Origin: UBA7683 sp964397855
GTDB taxonomy: Bacteria > Patescibacteriota > Saccharimonadia > Saccharimonadales > UBA7683
DNA length: 30,729 nucleotides
Direction of reading: 5' to 3'
Assembly (NCBI GenBank): GCA_964397855.1
Contig: CAYNKQ010000014.1
Span: 1 to 30,729, forward strand
Notes under the pieces: generated by a model
What the model was told of the DNA's origin: nothing
Databases searched by the model: none
The model's input: the letters and a program-made list of their open reading frames with translations, nothing else
Program-made: the position numbers and the translations under genes
Shown: piece after piece, positions 8,120-14,714 of the stretch
How positions within the stretch are numbered: position 1 is the first letter of the stretch
How the letters are laid out: every line of letters starts with the position of its first letter

Positions 8120-8626
8120 ATGAAAATATACGATAGCAGCGAATATCGGGCTACTGTTGATTGGCCGTATTCGATTTCGGCCGGATGCATAGTCTATAGA
8201 TTTGTTGATGGCATGCCAGAAATCATGCTCCTTAAAAGAGAGGTTGGTCATTCTCATAACCCACAAGATGTAGCGATTTATAGTGCACCTAAAGGGCACA
8301 ATGAATTTGACGAGACTCTGATTCAAACTGCACTTCGCGAAACCAAAGAAGAGTCGGCAAGTATTGTGAATATAGAAACCTACCTTGGCTCAACTCTGAG
8401 AAACTTTTACCATCCGGTCTATAATGTTCCAATAGACAAAACCACACATTACTTTGCCGGTTTGTGGCAGCAAGACACGGAGCAAATGGATGGTGAACAT
8501 GACGGCAAACTTTGGGTGACACCCGAAGAGGCAATCAAGCTCTTGGAAGAAACTTCCGCGCCACGTGGTGAAGCAGAGATGGTGAGACGACTCCTTAAGT
8601 TCTTGGAACTCGACAATGCCACCTAA
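8120..8626 (+). CDS. NUDIX hydrolase, Ap4A-hydrolase-like
   Basis: The 168-aa protein opens its core with SAGCIVYRFVDGMPEIMLLKR. The NUDIX box is PKGHNEFDETL followed by RETKEES. It fits the consensus except that the late glycine is serine. The PKGH lead-in is typical of diadenosine-polyphosphate hydrolases, so that is the likeliest substrate class. Its last 11 bases overlap the start of rsmA, so the two are probably translated from one mRNA. A colour of stress or nucleotide clean-up is inferred from family only. Confidence 0.85.
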   Translation: MKIYDSSEYRATVDWPYSISAGCIVYRFVDGMPEIMLLKREVGHSHNPQDVAIYSAPKGHNEFDETLIQTALRETKEESASIVNIETYLGSTLRNFYHPVYNVPIDKTTHYFAGLWQQDTEQMDGEHDGKLWVTPEEAIKLLEETSAPRGEAEMVRRLLKFLELDNAT

Positions 8627-9392
8627 AAAATCACTCGGGCAGCACTGGCTATTTGACGAATCAAGTCTTGAGGCTATGATTACTGCCGGTGCCATCAAAT
8701 CAACCGATACAGTTGTAGAGGTGGGTCCTGGCCTTGGTCCACTTACTAAGAAGCTCTGTCAAAAAGCTGACAAGGTTATTGCCGTAGAGCTTGATGACGT
8801 GCTTGCGGCCGGACTTGCTGACAAAGTAAAAGCTAAAAATTTAGAGGTAGTACACCAAAGCATTCTCGATTTTGACACTAAAAATCTTCCAGCAGGCTAC
8901 AAAGTAATTGCTAACATACCGTACTACCTAACTTCAAATCTCATTCGCAGGATGCTAGAGAACCCTAACCCGCCAAGTGTCATGGTGTTACTTATTCAGA
9001 AAGAGGTTGCCGAGCGCGTGGCAGCTGGCCCAGGGAGTATGGGAATACTGAGCGTAGCTACCCAGTACTATGCGGAAGTATTGCTTAGAGAGCTTGTGCC
9101 TGCAGAACTATTCACTCCACCACCAAAGGTGGATAGCCAAATCATTCAGATTTCTCGCCGCCAAGAATCCTTATTTCCGGATGTTGATACAGAACTATTC
9201 TTCAAACTCGTACGGGCCGGTTTTTCGGAAAAGCGTAAAAAACTTCGTTCTTCACTCAGCGGAGCTCTACAATTATCGAAAGAACAAACGGACTCATTCC
9301 TAAAAGAGGCGTCTATTTCGCCAGATGCACGTGCACAAGAACTCACCCTCGATCAGTGGTACAGCCTCTATAAAAGTGTATTTGCTAAGTAG
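8616..9392 (+). CDS. rsmA: 16S rRNA dimethyladenosine transferase
   Basis: The 258-aa KsgA/RsmA family protein has KKSLGQHWLFD at the N-terminus (usual form KKxLGQNFL), the SAM-binding VVEVGPGLGPLT, the acidic VIAVELDD, the catalytic NIPYYLTS motif, and FTPPPKVDSQIIQI. It dimethylates two adjacent adenines near the 3' end of 16S rRNA during 30S maturation. The length is normal. The ATG lies inside the end of the preceding NUDIX gene and has no separate promoter, so expression should depend on the upstream transcript. Confidence 0.95.
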   Translation: MPPKKSLGQHWLFDESSLEAMITAGAIKSTDTVVEVGPGLGPLTKKLCQKADKVIAVELDDVLAAGLADKVKAKNLEVVHQSILDFDTKNLPAGYKVIANIPYYLTSNLIRRMLENPNPPSVMVLLIQKEVAERVAAGPGSMGILSVATQYYAEVLLRELVPAELFTPPPKVDSQIIQISRRQESLFPDVDTELFFKLVRAGFSEKRKKLRSSLSGALQLSKEQTDSFLKEASISPDARAQELTLDQWYSLYKSVFAK

Positions 9393-9459
9393 CTAGTAGT
9401 CGCAAGAAACAGGTAGTATGTATGCAGACCTCTTTTGCTGCCGTGTACCTTATTTAACG

Positions 9460-9488
9460 TTGAGACTAGTTGACGCTTATGGTATAAT
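9460..9488 (+). promoter_or_regulatory. Strong sigma-70 promoter of ssrA
   Basis: TTGAGA (9460-9465), a 17-base spacer and TGGTATAAT (9480-9488) form one of the two best promoters in the window. Transcription should begin near 9495. The short 5' leader holds a 7-bp hairpin (TATTGGA / TCCAATA, 9494-9513), expected to be removed by RNase P. Confidence 0.85.
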
Positions 9489-9520
9489 ATAGATATTGGA
9501 GGATTTTCCAATACTTTCTA

Positions 9521-9923
9521 GGGGCTGATATAGCTTTAGACGGAGAGACCTTAACAATCTGCTTTGCGTGTTGACTAGTAAACACAATTTACTTTTTTAA
9601 TTGCAAAATCTTTTGCTCAGCGTGTAGCTGGTGCTGTAGAAGCTGTAAAAAGCTTTTCATTCGCTCCAGTTCGCGCGACAGTTTTAGCTTAGCTAAAACC
9701 ATCGATCGTACGACGTCAGATAGTGCGTACTCGGTGTCATATTTATCTGGCTTGGTTGTGTATGATTTATCAGCATACACCTCGACACTTTTCTGATAAC
9801 AAGCCACGTTTATTTTTGTTTGTTCGTTAGAACTGAGGTTTGTAAAATTCCAGAATAAACTACACACGTAGAAGAGCAGATGTTACTTTTCGGACCCGGG
9901 GGCAGTACCCGGCAGCTCCACCA
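9521..9923 (+). ncRNA. ssrA: Transfer-messenger RNA (tmRNA), one-piece
   Basis: The 5' end GGGGCTG pairs with CAGCTCC before the encoded ACCA at the 3' end, as in the E. coli acceptor stem. The D-like segment TTTAGACGG and the pre-T-arm TTTTCGGAC also match. The long helix P2 forms between ATCTGCT (9557-9563, with AAC just before and CGTG at 9567-9570 after) and AGCAGAT (with GTT after and CACG before, near 9865-9890). An H-type pseudoknot PK1 fits at 9568-9593 (GTGT/ACAC and AGTA/TACT). Nine bases later comes a resume codon GCA (9603) with an A at -4. The T-loop is GGCAGTA between CCGGG and CCCGG, unlike the usual TTCRANY. The RNA rescues stalled ribosomes with SmpB; smpB is not in this window. 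Confidence 0.95.
9603..9692 (+). other. tmRNA tag-peptide reading frame
   Basis: From the GCA resume codon the frame runs 29 codons to TAG (9690-9692). The tag begins AKSFAQRVAG, continues with a Val/Ala-rich middle and ends FAPVRATVLA. The stop lies in the 3-base loop of a perfect 8-bp hairpin (GTTTTAGC 9681-9688, GCTAAAAC 9692-9699), matching helix 5 of other tmRNAs, which also holds the tag stop. The hydrophobic VLA end is compatible with a protease degron. The length is unusual. Confidence 0.75.
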
Positions 9924-9932
9924 TATCTGATT

Positions 9933-9957
9933 AAGACTCTACCTCAGGGTCTTTTTT
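9933..9957 (+). terminator. Intrinsic terminator of ssrA
   Basis: AAGACTCT pairs with AGGGTCTT (one G-U pair) around an ACCTC loop, followed by a run of T. It starts ten bases after the encoded CCA. Confidence 0.9.
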
Positions 9958-10016
9958 CGTGTATTGTGCGACGATAATTGAGGTCAAGAGTGCTTTGTAA
10001 AAACTAGATTTTGCGA

Positions 10017-10721
10017 CTAGTCAGTCGGAAGTTTCCAGTCGTCGAGTGTGGCTCGAAGGCTTTCGGCGAATGCAGAGCTGTCGCCTTCAAGTTCAGTACC
10101 GTGCCAAGTTGCTGTTACATCCGCAAAGACTAGTTTCAGCTCATCTGGTAAAGATAGCCCTTCGATAGCTTCAAAGTCTTTTCTATGACCAAATACATAG
10201 CCTTCGGCGAGCTCACTTTCAGTTGGGTAAAGGGGGACGACTCGAGTAGTTCGCCCTACTGGCACTCCCCATGGTCCGTGTTCACCAATGTCATCACGAT
10301 TTATATCTGTTAGACTAAGCTGAATGAGACTATTTCTTAGTTCTCGATCTGACTTGATGGGGTGTTTACGCCCCTGCCGCATCCAAGTAGCCATACGAAC
10401 TACTGAAAAAGCCCCACTCTCTTGCAAGCCCTCGCCTTGAGCAAACATTAAGCCATCGACTGGCTCCGTCCCTCTACCTCCGCCGAAATGTTCTCTTACC
10501 CCTAAAAGGTATTTACCCTGCTCACGTAATAATGCGACAGGATTGGACTCTGGACGTGGACGCTCTAGAACAAAGTCTAATGTATCTACAATTTCAGTAG
10601 GTGGTGTATCTCCAAGCAGGATTTGCTGCCGTATATCGTTCAAATGCTCAGCCGTTTGGCCGTTTAAGCCATCCTCGGTGATATAAATGTATGTTCCTGA
10701 CGGTCCAAACTCATAACTCAT
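10017..10721 (-). CDS. Hypothetical protein, accessory block behind ssrA
   Basis: I do not recognise this 234-aa protein. The start at 10721 is chosen because AGAGGAG (complement of 10727-10733) sits five bases before it; a 16-codon longer frame exists but lacks such a signal. The sequence (MSYEFGPSGTYIYITEDGLN…) is soluble, acidic at the end and without membrane segments. It contains a glycine-rich EHFGGGRGTEPVDGL and a conserved-looking GPWGVPVGRTTRVVPLYPTE. It is one of few genes here with a textbook Shine-Dalgarno sequence. A weak hairpin (ACTAG/CTAGT plus a T-run, 10000-10021) could end its transcript. Upstream on the same strand lies mini-gene copy A. Confidence 0.75.
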   Translation of the reverse strand: MSYEFGPSGTYIYITEDGLNGQTAEHLNDIRQQILLGDTPPTEIVDTLDFVLERPRPESNPVALLREQGKYLLGVREHFGGGRGTEPVDGLMFAQGEGLQESGAFSVVRMATWMRQGRKHPIKSDRELRNSLIQLSLTDINRDDIGEHGPWGVPVGRTTRVVPLYPTESELAEGYVFGHRKDFEAIEGLSLPDELKLVFADVTATWHGTELEGDSSAFAESLRATLDDWKLPTD

Positions 10722-10794
10722 AAAAACTCCTCTTGAACAATTGTAGTCTTCGTATGTCAAATAATGCAAGCGAAAGCACTATACAGCATTCAGT

Positions 10795-10828
10795 GCATCA
10801 CCCTTCGGGTACTATCCCTATCTGATGC
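10795..10828 (+). other. GCATC-ACCC hairpin motif, copy A
   Basis: GCATCA (10795-10800) pairs with TGATGC (10823-10828). Inside, ACCC-TTC-GGGT forms a small hairpin. The same design recurs at 13419-13455 and 14132-14175. On the minus strand it spans the PEG-stop end of mini-gene copy A. Confidence 0.6.
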
Positions 10829-10911
10829 CTATTCCATTCAACGTACAGTATCTGCTTCCAACGCCTCTGTTCTTCTTCAATCAGGTGCCAATTTTTTCGG
10901 CATAGGTCCAC
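10798..10911 (-). pseudogene. Mini-gene family copy A (37 codons from GTG, intact or remnant)
   Basis: From a GTG at 10911 the frame reads VDLCRKNWHLIEEEQ, then RRWKQILYVEWNRHQ and finally GIVPEG before TGA at 10798. It aligns along its length with copies B and C. Third-position changes dominate in several codons relative to B (for example AAG/AAA, TAC/TAT, GAA/GAG, AAT/AAC, CAT/CAC), which is a sign of past selection on the peptide. No ATG or Shine-Dalgarno sequence is seen. It could be a working micro-protein or the tail of a lost longer gene. The function is unknown. Confidence 0.5.
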
Positions 10912-10960
10912 CAAAATACTTGTGCTTGCAAAATAAATCAATTTTCAATTTAATAATTTT

Positions 10961-11350
10961 ATGGATCGAGCAAAAGTTATTGTAATCGAAGGCTGGAGCA
11001 CGCCTAGAGATCTGTGCAAACGCAACCTTGAGCGTAGCGGACACGACGTATTGGCTGTCGCAAGTTCTATAGGACGTGCTGCTCATTTATTAACCTATTT
11101 AGAAGAGGACCAAATAACGTTAGACGTGGCTATTCTAGGCGATTATCTTTTGGCTGGAGGTGATGATAGCACAGCCCGTGAGGGACTAGCCGAAGCCATT
11201 CAGGAACGGTTTCCAGGAGTAACAGTAATTGGATGGAGGTCGACAGGCAGGATTGAACGGGCTGACGTTGAAGCTGCCCGTGATGGTGACAATGCAATGT
11301 TCGGTTTGATGAGCTTGATAGGGGGTCTGCCGCAAAAACGTGGCTCTTAG
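10961..11350 (+). CDS. Receiver-like (CheY-like) single-domain protein
   Basis: The 129-aa protein begins AKVIVIEGWSTPRDLCKRNLERSGHDVLAVA, which fits the first strand-helix-strand of a response-regulator receiver. DVAILGDYLLAGGDD sits where the phospho-acceptor aspartate is expected. FPGVTVIGW fits strand 4. The acidic pair after strand 1 is reduced to a single Glu, and the invariant lysine is not seen, so phosphorylation is doubtful. No kinase or output domain is nearby. A divergent receiver fold is the best guess. A terminator-like hairpin follows at 11467-11491. Confidence 0.65.
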   Translation: MDRAKVIVIEGWSTPRDLCKRNLERSGHDVLAVASSIGRAAHLLTYLEEDQITLDVAILGDYLLAGGDDSTAREGLAEAIQERFPGVTVIGWRSTGRIERADVEAARDGDNAMFGLMSLIGGLPQKRGS

Positions 11351-11354
11351 ATTC

Positions 11355-11459
11355 TCATATATTAAGTTTGTGCCTGTTCCGCTCAACATACAATAAGTCT
11401 TTCCACCACCTCTGTTCAGCTTCAATCTGGTGCCAATTTTCTCGGCATAGGTCCATCAT
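11355..11459 (-). CDS. Mini-gene family copy B, 34-aa protein
   Basis: This is the only family copy with a full ATG-to-stop frame: MMDLCRENWHQIEAEQ, RWWKDLLYVERNRHK, then LNI and TGA. The peptide is predicted helical, with a Trp-rich amphipathic middle. GAAAGG lies about 12 bases upstream, too far to be a confident ribosome-binding site. Compared with copy A most third-position differences are silent. It may equally be the tail of a decayed gene. Function unknown. Confidence 0.45.
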   Translation of the reverse strand: MMDLCRENWHQIEAEQRWWKDLLYVERNRHKLNI

Positions 11460-11466
11460 TTAGGCC

Positions 11467-11491
11467 AAGACCCTTTCACGGAGTCTTTCTT
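11467..11491 (+). terminator. Terminator-like hairpin
   Basis: AAGACCC (11467-11473) pairs with GAGTCTT (11481-11487) with one mismatch, and TTTCTT follows. It lies 116 bases after the receiver-like gene and resembles the ssrA terminator stem in sequence. Confidence 0.5.
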
Positions 11492-11555
11492 AGTATTGTA
11501 CGAGACTGACTAGGCAGCGGATACAGTATAGTGAAATCAGAGACCGTTCAGAATA

Positions 11556-11586
11556 TTGACGTTTATATAATAAGTTGTTATTATAT
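11556..11586 (+). promoter_or_regulatory. Promoter with overlapping palindrome before the 182-aa gene
   Basis: TTGACG (11556-11561), a 17-base spacer and TATTAT (11579-11584) make a good promoter whose -10 ends seven bases before the ATG. A perfect 9-bp inverted repeat, ATATAATAA-gttg-TTATTATAT (11565-11586), fills the spacer and covers the -10, a natural operator position for a dimeric repressor. Confidence 0.6.
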
Positions 11587-11591
11587 ATCGC

Positions 11592-12140
11592 ATGTTAGTA
11601 CCCTCCGGCAAAGCAGTCCCATTCAATCCTGAACTACGTGGCGAGGTCGACCCTCTTTTTGAAAGTGACCGCGTTCCGGGTATAGGAAATAGACCACAGG
11701 AGATGCGGCACAAGGGCTTCCAGCTTGGGCAAGTACTTTGTGAAGCTGGAATTCTTGTAGCACCCCTCGAGATTGTACAAGAATGGTCCGGCCCTATAGG
11801 TAGCACCGTGAAGATAAATCTTCTGTTTCAGAAAGCAGTTCCTCGTGCGAGTCGTAAAGGCTACGGGTCCCTTGGTAACAAAATAGTGCCCAATACCCAG
11901 ATACTTCAATTTGGAGATGTACAATTTGTCGAAGGCAGCGGCGACGAGGTTAGTCAAATGACCTTAGGGGACGTAGCGTGTTTCTTCTTGAAGCTTGAAG
12001 AGGCCGAAGGCTCTCTGGGTGGTGTATCAGATGGGGCTGTGCGACCTGACTCGTCTGACGAACATTTTGTTGCACAAGGTATTGTTGATGGATTCCCCGT
12101 GCATCGTAAGACTGGCATGCCAGTTGGGCTGGGCGTCTAG
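11592..12140 (+). CDS. Hypothetical protein, 182 aa
   Basis: I do not recognise this protein. It begins MLVPSGKAVPFNPELRGEV and shows no signal peptide or membrane segment. A positively charged patch (VPRASRKGYGSLGNK) is followed by an acidic second half ending in VDGFPVHRKTGMPVGLGV. The start is supported by a well-spaced promoter whose -10 lies seven bases upstream, so the mRNA would be leaderless. A hairpin with a short T-run follows the gene. A protein from the opposite strand of this stretch (11634-11957) has no supporting signals. Confidence 0.6.
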   Translation: MLVPSGKAVPFNPELRGEVDPLFESDRVPGIGNRPQEMRHKGFQLGQVLCEAGILVAPLEIVQEWSGPIGSTVKINLLFQKAVPRASRKGYGSLGNKIVPNTQILQFGDVQFVEGSGDEVSQMTLGDVACFFLKLEEAEGSLGGVSDGAVRPDSSDEHFVAQGIVDGFPVHRKTGMPVGLGV

Positions 12141-12161
12141 CAGTACGTGCACTACTCTCTG

Positions 12162-12188
12162 GGTATAGGCCTCTCCTGTACCTATTTT
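12162..12188 (+). terminator. Putative terminator after the 182-aa gene
   Basis: GGTATAGG (12162-12169) pairs with CCTGTACC (12175-12182), one U-G pair, around CCTCT. TATTTT follows. Confidence 0.5.
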
Positions 12189-12274
12189 GACCGAACTTCA
12201 GCGTTCAACCTATTAAACAGAAGGCTTGTCTGGGACTGGCAAGTCTGGGGATTAATATGAACTTGATTATTGCC

Positions 12275-12297
12275 ATAGTATAGAATACTATTATAGT
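12275..12297 (+). promoter_or_regulatory. Palindrome and -10 boxes before the 335-aa gene
   Basis: ATAGTAT-aga-ATACTAT (12275-12291) is a perfect 7-bp inverted repeat. It overlaps TAGAAT (12281-12286), and TATAGT (12292-12297) follows five bases before the ATG. Either hexamer may be the -10. The position suggests an operator. Confidence 0.5.
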
Positions 12298-12302
12298 CAA
12301 TT

Positions 12303-13310
12303 ATGTTGAAGAAATACATAGAAAGTGCTTCCACACAAGGTGGTGTGTCTGCAGAAGATACTGTGCCACAAATTGCCAAGGCTTTCGACGAAGGAATACA
12401 TTTTTTGCGTGATCCAGAGCGATTCAAAGATCCAATAACGAACATAATCGCTACATCAGGACTTCGGCTCATAGGTAGTCGTGCGGTTGCCGTGGCACTA
12501 CTACCGGAACTTGACCCAGAGACCCTGAGCTTCGTTGTGCTCTCTCAGCAACGAGGGCTGGTTGGCGTAATAGCGCTTCCGCACCGTTTTCACGAACAGG
12601 TAGCTAGTGACCCAATACTACAACTTGGTGCTACCGCCCAGATGATAGAGAGAACTCATCTGTTTTGGCAAGGTTATATGCGCGGCGAAGCTGGCTTAAT
12701 TGAAAACTCACGCGCGAATGCAGTCGAAGCAGGTGTTGTATCCGCCATCATGCAAATGGCACAAGATGAAGGGGTTGATTATGAACTTACCCACGGGCAT
12801 ATGCTACAGGTCCTCGACTACCCCGATGGTGTACGCTCACTGGGGCAAGGTGACAGCACTGGTGAGGTAGCAGCGGTACAGGCTGACCATATCAAGCCTA
12901 CCGAACAGGCAACCTCAGAGATGTTAACCTTGGTAGGGAGCGTTGACGCCGTTGGCCACATGTCTGGTGACAACATGACAATAATGGGTGAGATGCTACG
13001 ATTGCAAAAATCAGGAATAGTAGCCAGCTACAGAGATCTTGAATACTACTTAAGACAAGTCGGAAGCCCCGTGTTTCTGCACGCCATACCGGCAAATCAC
13101 TACGGAAGACACATGCAGCCGAAGGATTTGCGCGGTGAAAAGAAAACCGAGTTTGGCTTAGGTATAACTAGATGCGGCGTCAAAGGAAGTACTCCTCCAT
13201 CGTTAATCCTAGATGATATCGGTGAAACATACGAAGAGAATGTAGAGAAGCTCGACAGGGCTGGTGTATTTGTCGTCGATAAAACATGGTTAAACGCTAG
13301 AAATAACTAA
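12303..13310 (+). CDS. Hypothetical protein, 335 aa
   Basis: I do not recognise this protein. It starts MLKKYIESASTQGGVSAEDT and is mainly helical and soluble, with no signal peptide. The middle region (ALPHRFHEQVASDPILQLG and MIQERTHLFWQGYMRG-like helix 105-130) and the His/Met-rich VDYELTHGHMLQVLDYPDG and NHYGRHMQPKDL segments stand out, but no known catalytic motif is clear. It follows the 182-aa gene with its own promoter and palindrome, and both lie in the accessory block behind ssrA. Codon use looks like that of its neighbours. Confidence 0.65.
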   Translation: MLKKYIESASTQGGVSAEDTVPQIAKAFDEGIHFLRDPERFKDPITNIIATSGLRLIGSRAVAVALLPELDPETLSFVVLSQQRGLVGVIALPHRFHEQVASDPILQLGATAQMIERTHLFWQGYMRGEAGLIENSRANAVEAGVVSAIMQMAQDEGVDYELTHGHMLQVLDYPDGVRSLGQGDSTGEVAAVQADHIKPTEQATSEMLTLVGSVDAVGHMSGDNMTIMGEMLRLQKSGIVASYRDLEYYLRQVGSPVFLHAIPANHYGRHMQPKDLRGEKKTEFGLGITRCGVKGSTPPSLILDDIGETYEENVEKLDRAGVFVVDKTWLNARNN

Positions 13311-13418
13311 TCGCCTCGGCAGCGTGCATTGTACACCACGCATTGAAGCCGGGATATGCTCGTGCAATCAAGATTTTATGATAAGTTAGCGGTTGATGTG
13401 CTATAAAGTGTTGCCAGG

Positions 13419-13455
13419 GCATCACCCTTCGGGTATGAGCCCAGTCTCACGATGC
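13419..13455 (+). other. GCATC-ACCC hairpin motif, copy C
   Basis: GCATC (13419-13423) pairs with GATGC (13451-13455). It encloses ACCC-TTC-GGGT and a second hairpin TGAG-cccagt-CTCA. The same outline is found at 10795 and 14132. Confidence 0.6.
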
Positions 13456-13531
13456 ATCCACTCTGCAAACAGTAGTTGTTTTACCTAATCTGTTCGTCAG
13501 TAATCTGGTGCCAATTCTTTGGGCGTAGCTC
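13422..13531 (-). pseudogene. Mini-gene family copy C, frameshifted
   Basis: The strand reads ELRPKNWHQITDEQIR and then, after one missing base, VKQLLFAEWMHRETGLIPEG and TGA. The matching stretch is 110 bases here and 111 in copy A, as expected for a single-base deletion. No start codon is visible. It lies downstream of the zinc-ribbon NUDIX gene on the same strand. Confidence 0.55.
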
Positions 13532-13562
13532 CGCTATTATCGAAGTGTGATCTCATTTGAGG

Positions 13563-14090
13563 TTATTTTTTGTTTGCTAAAAACGTTTTAAGTTTTTCGA
13601 GTAGTCCAGGGTACTGAAAAGCCTGGGCAGGATCTTCCACCACCTCTAGTTCGCGCCACTCTAAATCAGATATATCGTCTTGAGCAACAGGTGTTCCTTC
13701 CCATTTGGTTATTACAAAGACACAATCTACAACCGATATAGGGGGTGTGTTGCTGGTGTCATACTCTCGATCCCAGACATCCAGTAGCGTGAATTCCTGT
13801 AATGTGACACCAAGCTCTTCCATTGCTTCTCGCCGCGCTGCGTCGTAAGCACTTTCGCCGTAGTCGACAAAGCCTCCTGTAAGTTGCAGCCGACCATTCA
13901 GGTCCTGCCTGGAATCATCAGATCTACGTTTGGCCGTAAGTATCTTGCCGTCTTTTATGAAGAGTGTTGCAACAGATGCTTTTGGGTTATTCCAAAATTG
14001 CCAATCACAGGCGGTGCATTCAAACGTGGTACTACCTTTTGCCGTAATTGAATCTTTTTTCCCACATTTGGGGCAGTAGATGAAGCTCAT
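13563..14090 (-). CDS. Zinc-ribbon NUDIX hydrolase
   Basis: The 175-aa protein begins MSFIYCPKCGKKDSITAKG, and a second Cys pair lies in FECTACDWQFW, together a four-cysteine zinc ribbon (residues 6-34). The NUDIX box is perfect: GFVDYGESAYDAAR followed by REAMEELGV. The architecture resembles NudC-type NADH pyrophosphatases and related ADP-ribose/NAD-processing enzymes, but the NudC signature outside the box was not confirmed. The ATG at 14090 is preferred because GAAAGG lies six bases upstream; a longer GTG start at 14138 has no such site. This is the third NUDIX gene in the window. Confidence 0.85.
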   Translation of the reverse strand: MSFIYCPKCGKKDSITAKGSTTFECTACDWQFWNNPKASVATLFIKDGKILTAKRRSDDSRQDLNGRLQLTGGFVDYGESAYDAARREAMEELGVTLQEFTLLDVWDREYDTSNTPPISVVDCVFVITKWEGTPVAQDDISDLEWRELEVVEDPAQAFQYPGLLEKLKTFLANKK

Positions 14091-14131
14091 TGATAACCTT
14101 TCAATTATTAGTAATCTTATAATATCACTGT

Positions 14132-14175
14132 GTATCACCCTTGGGGTGTGAATCTAGTCCTGTAGTTGTTGATAC
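14132..14175 (+). other. GTATC-ACCC hairpin motif, copy D
   Basis: GTATC (14132-14136) pairs with GATAC (14171-14175) around ACCC-TTG-GGGT. Compared with copies A and C the second base pair changed from C-G to T-A on both sides. The minus strand ends in FTPQG-stop, echoing the VPEG/IPEG-stop ends of copies A and C. The rest of 14176-14341 shows no gene I can support. Confidence 0.5.
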
Positions 14176-14341
14176 GGGTGGGGGATGGGTTGACAGGGAT
14201 GATAGCTGACTGTGGGCTAGTAACGGGTCGTAAACCAAGTGACCTTGATGCATTTTGCATACACTTTGCCCAGGAACCCGGCAGGGCGCGTTCATAGCTG
14301 GAAGGTAATGGGTCAAGTACCACAATATTTTGATCAAGAGG

Positions 14342-14347
14342 TATAAT
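14342..14347 (+). promoter_or_regulatory. -10 box, leaderless arrangement
   Basis: GGTATAAT with the TATAAT at 14342-14347 ends seven bases before the ATG at 14355. Confidence 0.6.
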
Positions 14348-14354
14348 AGATCGT

Positions 14355-14714
14355 ATGACTGACGCAGACTATCTACCCAAGACCTATGATGAATATATTA
14401 ATGCTTTTAGGATCATGGCCTCGCTTACTGACGCCGGCCTAGATCATATTGAAAATGCAACGTTCACCTCTATAGAAGATCGTGCAAAGACTCTCAGTCG
14501 AGCTGCCGAAATGGTTGAAACGATAGCAACCATTAGGGGCGATTCGGGCCTTCTGCACGATATTAGACCGGCTACTCCTGAGCAAAGTTTTCAATCAGAG
14601 ATGTATGCCACTGAAGACCGTTTGCGTGCTCGGTTGGTTTCATTGGGATACAGGTACATTCAGTCACCCTGGATGAGCCAACTCGATGCCAGTAAATGGG
14701 TTAATCCATCATAA
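14355..14714 (+). CDS. Small helical hypothetical protein, 119 aa
   Basis: The protein begins MTDADYLPKTYDEYINAFRIM and is predicted almost wholly helical, acidic and soluble. No known domain is recognised. The start is fixed by the consensus TATAAT seven bases upstream. Its end overlaps the nominal start of the NlpC/P60 gene by 29 bases. If that start is right, the two would be translated from one mRNA. A role as a partner or immunity-type protein would be speculation. Confidence 0.65.
   Translation: MTDADYLPKTYDEYINAFRIMASLTDAGLDHIENATFTSIEDRAKTLSRAAEMVETIATIRGDSGLLHDIRPATPEQSFQSEMYATEDRLRARLVSLGYRYIQSPWMSQLDASKWVNPS

Noticed and set aside
9589..9867. 92-aa open frame on the minus strand
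   Set aside because: It lies wholly inside the tmRNA gene; pairing of tmRNA helices explains the sequence and there is no start signal.
11634..11957. Minus-strand frame opposite the 182-aa gene
   Set aside because: The plus-strand gene has a well-spaced promoter and terminator; the opposite frame has none.
14125..14337. Two overlapping minus-strand frames of 62-70 aa
   Set aside because: No start signals and composition unlike neighbouring genes; only the last residues resemble the mini-gene family end.
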